DNA of 24,648 bases from a virus: positions 1 through 24,648 of IMG/VR virus record IMGVR_UViG_3300032271_000272; one strand, 5' to 3'. Position numbers and translations under genes: made by a program. Shown here piece after piece: positions 20,964 to 24,648 of the stretch. The notes beneath the pieces were generated by a model. It did no database searches, was not told the origin of the DNA, and worked only from the letters and a program-made list of their open reading frames with translations. Position 1 is the first letter of the stretch, and every line of letters begins with the position of its first letter.

Positions 20964-22137
20964 ATGAATCCTTTATATTTAACCAGTGCAACATACTTGT
21001 TGGGAAAATATCAAATGATAAATTTCTACGAGCGACAAACTCTTTTATATAATGGGCACATTGTTGACGTTGCGTTTCTTGACACGGTATCTGCATATTT
21101 GAAATAATTTCATCACGTAAACTAATGTTGGTATTGTTTAAAATATTAATTAATCGATCTTTGGTATCGTCGTCAAGCACATTTACAGATAAAAAATCTG
21201 GGTCGGTACAAAATTGAAATTTTACAGGAATATCACTAAACGTATTGACAAATTCAGCAAGACCCAACACAGTCAGATTGCTTATCACTGAATGAAATTT
21301 GATGGAAAAACCGGCTTCAATTAGCAATTTTAAATTGGTTAGAAAGCTTTCGTAACTGTTGCCGTATCTGTTAAATTCATATAGCTTACCACAAGTCTCG
21401 GCACTGACATATACTTGTAAATTGTCACGCTGTTTAATTTGACCAATTTGTTTTTTTAAACGTTTGGTGTCAACTCCGAGTCCGGTATAAAAACTAGTAC
21501 GCGAGGCACAATTAACACTGTTTAGTAACTTTGGAAACTCATTATACAAAAATGGCTCACCGCCTGAAAATTGAACATTATCCACTGGCCCTATATGAGC
21601 TATTTCGTTGTTTATTGTTTTGACAACGTCGGAGTCAAAATAATCACGATGGCTTATTTTAGCTATGATATGATCAATTGGTGTCAATTGAAAGCGATCT
21701 TGATTATCGAAATAACTACCATTTTCTTTTATATCTCTATACCAGGCCGAACTATACTGTTTACAACAATATGAGCAGGTTAAATTACAAGTTGATCCTA
21801 AATTGATATTTAAGTGTGTTGGCGTTGATTCGTTGAGGTTACTTGGTATTGTCTCATAGCTTTTCATCACTGTACGCCTACTTGAAAACCCATTGCTTTC
21901 TGCTTTCCAACAACTATCATAACAACTGGACACTGGTTTATTTGCCAACATATCAACACGATCTTGGTGTAACATTGGGGTATTAAATAGTTGTCCGGGA
22001 TTTTGTTTTAACCAGCTGATATTAATTTTTTCAGGAGTGGCTGAACAACATGAATATGATAATTGTTTTTCTAAATCAACAGACAGCCAAGTAAATTTTT
22101 GACTGCAATAAAAATTAGTTAAAGGATCAAACAACAT
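20953..22137 (-). CDS. Radical SAM protein with cysteine-rich N-terminal (twitch-like) region
   Basis: A 394-residue radical SAM protein. The cluster motif CxxxCxxC is at C117-C121-C124 (GSTCNLTCSYCCKQY) and FSGGEPF at 190-196 binds SAM. Unusually, five cysteines precede it (C11, C30, C31, C72, C76), suggesting an N-terminal extra Fe-S or twitch-like domain; radical SAM proteins of this type are known from uncultured marine phages, with unknown substrates. The gene is AT-rich compared with uvsX (39 of 120 G/C over 21601-21720 against 28 of 60 at 22921-22980), which hints at later acquisition, yet it is locked into the recombination operon by TAATG upstream and an 11-base overlap downstream. 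Confidence 0.85.
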   Translation of the reverse strand: MLFDPLTNFYCSQKFTWLSVDLEKQLSYSCCSATPEKINISWLKQNPGQLFNTPMLHQDRVDMLANKPVSSCYDSCWKAESNGFSSRRTVMKSYETIPSNLNESTPTHLNINLGSTCNLTCSYCCKQYSSAWYRDIKENGSYFDNQDRFQLTPIDHIIAKISHRDYFDSDVVKTINNEIAHIGPVDNVQFSGGEPFLYNEFPKLLNSVNCASRTSFYTGLGVDTKRLKKQIGQIKQRDNLQVYVSAETCGKLYEFNRYGNSYESFLTNLKLLIEAGFSIKFHSVISNLTVLGLAEFVNTFSDIPVKFQFCTDPDFLSVNVLDDDTKDRLINILNNTNISLRDEIISNMQIPCQETQRQQCAHYIKEFVARRNLSFDIFPTSMLHWLNIKDSYVV

Positions 22138-22388
22138 TAATAGTTGTCATCCTCGTCATCCTCGTCATCCTCGTCGTAGTCTTCAGACTCTTCTTCGTGA
22201 TCTTTAAGATAGCTAACAAGTGCCCGCTTGACTTCAAAATCCGACTTAAATACCGACTTAATTTCATCGGCCAATATATCGTTATCAATAAGAACCGATA
22301 CCAGTGTTTCTGCGGCTTCATCGCGATCAACTGTGTTGACATAGCGACGTAGTTCATCCCAAATTTCTTTGCTTAATTCTACTGACAT
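22137..22388 (-). CDS. Small acidic-tailed protein next to UvsX (83 aa)
   Basis: An 83-residue protein with a helical body (MSVELSKEIWDELRRYVNTV) and a C-terminal run of aspartate and glutamate (about residues 64-82), encoded in part by three copies of a nine-base repeat. Very similar small proteins follow uvsX in marine T4-like phages. The acidic tail could mimic DNA or bind a basic partner such as UvsX, but no function is proven. It starts two bases after the uvsX stop, with GGAGGA as ribosome site, so it is made along with UvsX. Its stop couples to the radical SAM gene. Confidence 0.8.
   Translation of the reverse strand: MSVELSKEIWDELRRYVNTVDRDEAAETLVSVLIDNDILADEIKSVFKSDFEVKRALVSYLKDHEEESEDYDEDDEDDEDDNY
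22146..22172 (-). repeat. Three tandem nine-base repeats coding the acidic tail
   Basis: Three exact copies of GTCATCCTC (plus-strand reading), coding for repeated Asp-Asp-Glu. Repeat number could vary between relatives by slippage. Confidence 0.9.
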
Positions 22389-22390
22389 TG

Positions 22391-23446
22391 TTATTCCTCC
22401 ACAGTTGTGTCTTCAGTACTTACCGTTTTTTGATTGTTGAAGTCGGTCATGAGTTTGTCCAAGCAACCGCTTTCGTTGGCTTCCCACTTTTTGCGGAACT
22501 GTTTAATAATTTCGCCATCGCTGGTAACAAACGCTAAACTGTTGCCTTCTTTCTTAAGCAGGCCACGTTTCTCAGCCATGTCTACCATGCCCGAGTAAGG
22601 ATTCATACCTGTTTCATAAGGAATCTTGACCTGTACACCTTCAAAGGGTTTGGCATAACGAGTTTTCATTACTTTACAACCAGCACGGATACCCATAACG
22701 TCAGTGATCTTGTTGCCATCTTCATCTTCTTTGAGTTTCATTTTCTTCATAGCAACAACAATTGAGCTTGCATAGATAAATCCTTGACCACCTGAAATCT
22801 TGTCATCTGGATCAAACATATCTTGACTTGCGTAGGTATGATTTGTACATACTAGGCCTACGTTGTAACTACCAAACATGTTTACGCAATTACGAACAAG
22901 TGCGGTAAGTGCTTTAGGCTTACGACCCAAGTCGCCTTTCATTTCGCCTGCATCAAACTGATTTACGTCAGTTGGTGTCAACAACATGCCCAGCGAGTCA
23001 ATAACAAACAAGACCTTTGGACGTTCACCATCTGGAAGTGCTTTGTAGTCGCTCATAAATGTTGAGACTGTTTTAGCAACGTCATCAATCATGGCCATTG
23101 ATAGTTTGAGCAATTTACTATCACTAGTATCAACGCCAAGTGCTTTGAGCCAATCTTCGTCAAGTGCGTTTTCGCTATCAATCAGGATAACAAAGATGCC
23201 TTGTTCTTGCGCATTTTTAATAATGTTACCTGAGCAGAAATAACTTTTACCTGCACCGGACTCACCGGCAAACACTGTGACTTTGCCTAAGGGAATGCCT
23301 TTGTTAAAGTCTCCCGAAATCAAATAGTTTAAAGCAAAATTGCCTGTACTGATCCAATCTGTAGGATCATTAAATCCAATACTAAGTCCGTCGATACTTT
23401 TTGTAATGTCGCGTCTAAATTTACTTACATCAAATGGCTTGGCCAT
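22391..23446 (-). CDS. uvsX: RecA-like recombinase UvsX
   Basis: A 351-residue strand-exchange recombinase, somewhat shorter than T4 UvsX (391). It forms filaments on single-stranded DNA and drives recombination-dependent replication and repair. Walker A GESGAGKS is at 61-68, Walker B KVLFVIDSLGML follows, and the DNA-binding loop region has GDLGRKPKAL and CTNHTYASQDMFDPD, with SGGQGFIYASS. The C-terminus is acidic (EDTTVEE), as in RecA proteins. ATG 23446 is preceded by AGAGGTG. A TCTAAATA element (23504-23511) and a hairpin (23480-23499) lie between gp32 and this gene, so transcription may come both from read-through and from its own promoter. Confidence 0.96.
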   Translation of the reverse strand: MAKPFDVSKFRRDITKSIDGLSIGFNDPTDWISTGNFALNYLISGDFNKGIPLGKVTVFAGESGAGKSYFCSGNIIKNAQEQGIFVILIDSENALDEDWLKALGVDTSDSKLLKLSMAMIDDVAKTVSTFMSDYKALPDGERPKVLFVIDSLGMLLTPTDVNQFDAGEMKGDLGRKPKALTALVRNCVNMFGSYNVGLVCTNHTYASQDMFDPDDKISGGQGFIYASSIVVAMKKMKLKEDEDGNKITDVMGIRAGCKVMKTRYAKPFEGVQVKIPYETGMNPYSGMVDMAEKRGLLKKEGNSLAFVTSDGEIIKQFRKKWEANESGCLDKLMTDFNNQKTVSTEDTTVEE

Positions 23447-23479
23447 GTTTCACCTCTATAGTTTATAAGATAATAATAA

Positions 23480-23499
23480 CACAAGGGTTGCCCCTTGTG
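23480..23499 (-). other. Hairpin between gp32 and uvsX: weak terminator or 5' stabiliser
   Basis: Perfect eight-base-pair stem CACAAGGG / CCCTTGTG with a four-base loop. The minus-strand sequence after it is TTATTATTATC rather than a clean thymine tract, so termination would be partial. It also coincides with the predicted 5' end of a uvsX transcript. Confidence 0.65.
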
Positions 23500-23503
23500 C
23501 TAG

Positions 23504-23511
23504 TATTTAGA
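23504..23511 (-). promoter_or_regulatory. TCTAAATA late-type promoter of uvsX
   Basis: The predicted start at 23498 falls at the first bases of the adjacent hairpin, giving a 52-base leader that begins with a stem-loop. Confidence 0.4.
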
Positions 23512-23519
23512 TTAAATGC

Positions 23520-24515
23520 TTACGCCTTTTGTCTTGCGCGAATCATTGCCAAGATGTCTTCTGCCTTTTGGGTAGAAGGTTTGGCCTCAACTGGTGCTGA
23601 CGCTACTGCTGGTTCTTCATCAAAGTCACTTGATGTAGACGCTGGTGCTGGTGCTGGAGCCGCTTTAACTTCTTGTGCGTCACCGTGACCGTCAACAAAC
23701 GTCGCAGGACCAGATGTTGCTGGAGCATTAAGACCCGCTGGGCGGAAGTACTGACCCCAACGTTCGGTGTCGTAGCTTTGACCATCAACTGACGCTTCGA
23801 ACATTTCTTTGATAACTTTGAGTTCAACTTCGCCTGGTTTCTTTGGCATAAATGTGCTCAAGTCAAACAGGCCATACTGCTCAACAGCCGCTTGTTCAGC
23901 TTCTGTGAGTGCTGTTTCTTTTCTAGCCCACTTAGACCCATTATAGTCGGCAAAGCCACCTTTGGAGCCTTTACTGATACGGAAGTCCAAACCACGTAGG
24001 TAGTCAGTTGGTAATTCTTCCAACTCTGGATCCATTAGGGCACCTTTGATGGTGGTAAAGATCTGAGGACCAATGATAAAACGACGGATTGGATTTTCTG
24101 GAGTCTTGTCGTCGCCAAGTGGATTCTCGCGAACAAAGCCTTGGAAAATGTATGAACGTTTTTTCCAATACTTACGACCCATTTCTTCTAATGCCTTGTC
24201 TTTGAACCAAGTACGAACTTCGGTAAGAACTGGGCAGGTATCGCCATACATTTCTACGCAAGGAACAGGCACGATGACTTGTTTGGATTCCATTTCGCCT
24301 TTGATTCCGTTGAATGGGAGTCGAATTTGGGCTCGCTCTTGCCAAAAGAATGTATTTTTTGTATTGCCATCTGGAAGGAATCGTAGTGTTGCCGACGATC
24401 CTTCATCCATGGACCAATGTGGATAAATTGCATTATCACCACCGAATTGTGATTGTCCACCTTGTTTGTTTTCTGATTGTGCGAGTCTCGCACGAATTTC
24501 TGCTAAAGATGCCAT
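23520..24515 (-). CDS. gp32: Single-stranded DNA-binding protein gp32
   Basis: A 331-residue gp32 (T4: 301), which coats single-stranded DNA during replication, recombination and repair. The N-terminal region MASLAEIRARLAQSENK would mediate cooperative binding. The OB-fold core has IRLPFNGIKGEMES, VPVPCVEMYGDTCPVLTEVR and MGRKYWKKRSYIFQGFVREN. Only two cysteines (C86, C94) occur where T4 has three plus a histidine, so the T4 zinc site is reduced or absent. The C-terminal third is an alanine/proline linker, an acidic patch (SDFDEEP), and a conserved-looking end AEDILAMIRARQKA that echoes the N-terminal IRARLA. The start ATG 24515 has AAAGG upstream within a repeat-bearing leader. Confidence 0.95.
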   Translation of the reverse strand: MASLAEIRARLAQSENKQGGQSQFGGDNAIYPHWSMDEGSSATLRFLPDGNTKNTFFWQERAQIRLPFNGIKGEMESKQVIVPVPCVEMYGDTCPVLTEVRTWFKDKALEEMGRKYWKKRSYIFQGFVRENPLGDDKTPENPIRRFIIGPQIFTTIKGALMDPELEELPTDYLRGLDFRISKGSKGGFADYNGSKWARKETALTEAEQAAVEQYGLFDLSTFMPKKPGEVELKVIKEMFEASVDGQSYDTERWGQYFRPAGLNAPATSGPATFVDGHGDAQEVKAAPAPAPASTSSDFDEEPAVASAPVEAKPSTQKAEDILAMIRARQKA

Positions 24516-24520
24516 AATAA

Positions 24521-24578
24521 GTTGCCTTTCGAATTGTTTATGGTTGTTGCCTATCTAAATTTTAGATCTTGGTTGCCT
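24521..24578 (-). promoter_or_regulatory. gp32 leader with three spaced AGGCAAC repeats
   Basis: AGGCAAC occurs at 24572-24578, 24546-24552 and 24521-24527, at steps of 26 and 25 bases; the last lies at the ribosome site. A perfect inverted repeat ATCTAAA-T-TTTAGAT (24553-24567) lies between the first two. T4 gp32 represses its own translation by binding its leader, so this is a candidate operator. Confidence 0.5.
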
Positions 24579-24595
24579 GTGATACTAAATGAAAA

Positions 24596-24626
24596 AAGCG
24601 TATGCACTGTAGTAGTATATACGCTT
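24596..24626 (-). terminator. Hairpin and thymine tract overlapping the gp32 promoter
   Basis: Stem AAGCGTAT / ATACGCTT with a 15-base loop and a thymine run on the minus strand. It would stop transcripts arriving from beyond the right edge. Its loop contains the -10 of the gp32 promoter, so it could instead be a regulator site. Confidence 0.6.
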
Positions 24627-24642
24627 ATTTCCCTAGCGTCAA
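24614..24642 (-). promoter_or_regulatory. Sigma70-type promoter of gp32 (TTGACG-N17-TATACT)
   Basis: Five-of-six matches in both hexamers at ideal spacing. Predicted start at 24607, giving a leader of about 92 bases before ATG 24515. Confidence 0.7.
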
Positions 24643-24648
24643 TACATA

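Noticed and set aside
22146-22172. Short direct repeats as a possible CRISPR
   Set aside because: Nine-base units in direct contact, no spacers, and inside a coding region.
22127-22357. 76-residue minus-strand frame ending in a methionine/threonine/arginine repeat
   Set aside because: It is the acidic-tail gene read in another frame; the repeat is simply the nine-base unit shifted by one.

Overview
This window is part of a T4-like myovirus genome (double-stranded DNA tailed phage), most like the marine and freshwater T4 relatives. The evidence is the core replication and recombination set (single-strand binding protein gp32, UvsX recombinase, UvsW helicase, gp41 helicase, gp61 primase, ribonucleotide reductase NrdA), the almost complete one-strand gene orientation, ATGA/TAATG start-stop overlaps, and many small conserved virion-type genes. 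No photosynthesis genes are present. IscU and IscA are of the proteobacterial ISC type, so a proteobacterial host is the best guess; that is inference. No tRNA, CRISPR array, integrase or insertion sequence was found.

All genes but one lie on the minus strand, so transcription runs from high to low coordinates. From the right: gp32 and UvsX with a small acidic protein; a radical SAM enzyme, a UvsY-like helical protein and a methyltransferase (24.5-19.8 kb); an AAA+ ATPase behind two tandem strong promoters (19.7-18.5 kb); UvsW (18.4-17.0 kb); four linked small genes, one a strikingly shortened relative of bacterial DNA polymerase III alpha (16.9-14.7 kb); the only plus-strand gene (14.3-14.7 kb); a virion protein (14.3-13.2 kb); primase and helicase (13.1-10.8 kb). 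Then come virion-type genes with late promoters (10.7-4.5 kb), including a 638-residue protein with two nucleotidyltransferase-like domains, and an iron-sulfur block: radical SAM enzyme, iscU, a homing endonuclease wedged in, iscA, then a PD-(D/E)XK exonuclease (4.4-1.3 kb). The left end has a tail-fibre-type protein, an unknown gene and the start of nrdA.

The regulatory layer is unusually readable. Two promoter classes recur, host sigma70-type (TTGACx-N16-18-TATAAT) and T4-late-like (NNTAAATA, often GCTAAATA), nearly all in gene gaps on the minus strand. Several promoters sit so close to a start codon that the predicted first transcribed base falls on or within two bases of the start, and those genes lack a Shine-Dalgarno sequence. 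This suggests leaderless mRNAs. Three terminator-like hairpins abut or overlap a downstream sigma70 promoter. The gp32 leader carries three evenly spaced AGGCAAC repeats.

The points most worth a second look are the mini-DnaE-like protein, the leaderless promoter geometry, the double nucleotidyltransferase protein, and the phage iscU-iscA pair with two radical SAM enzymes.
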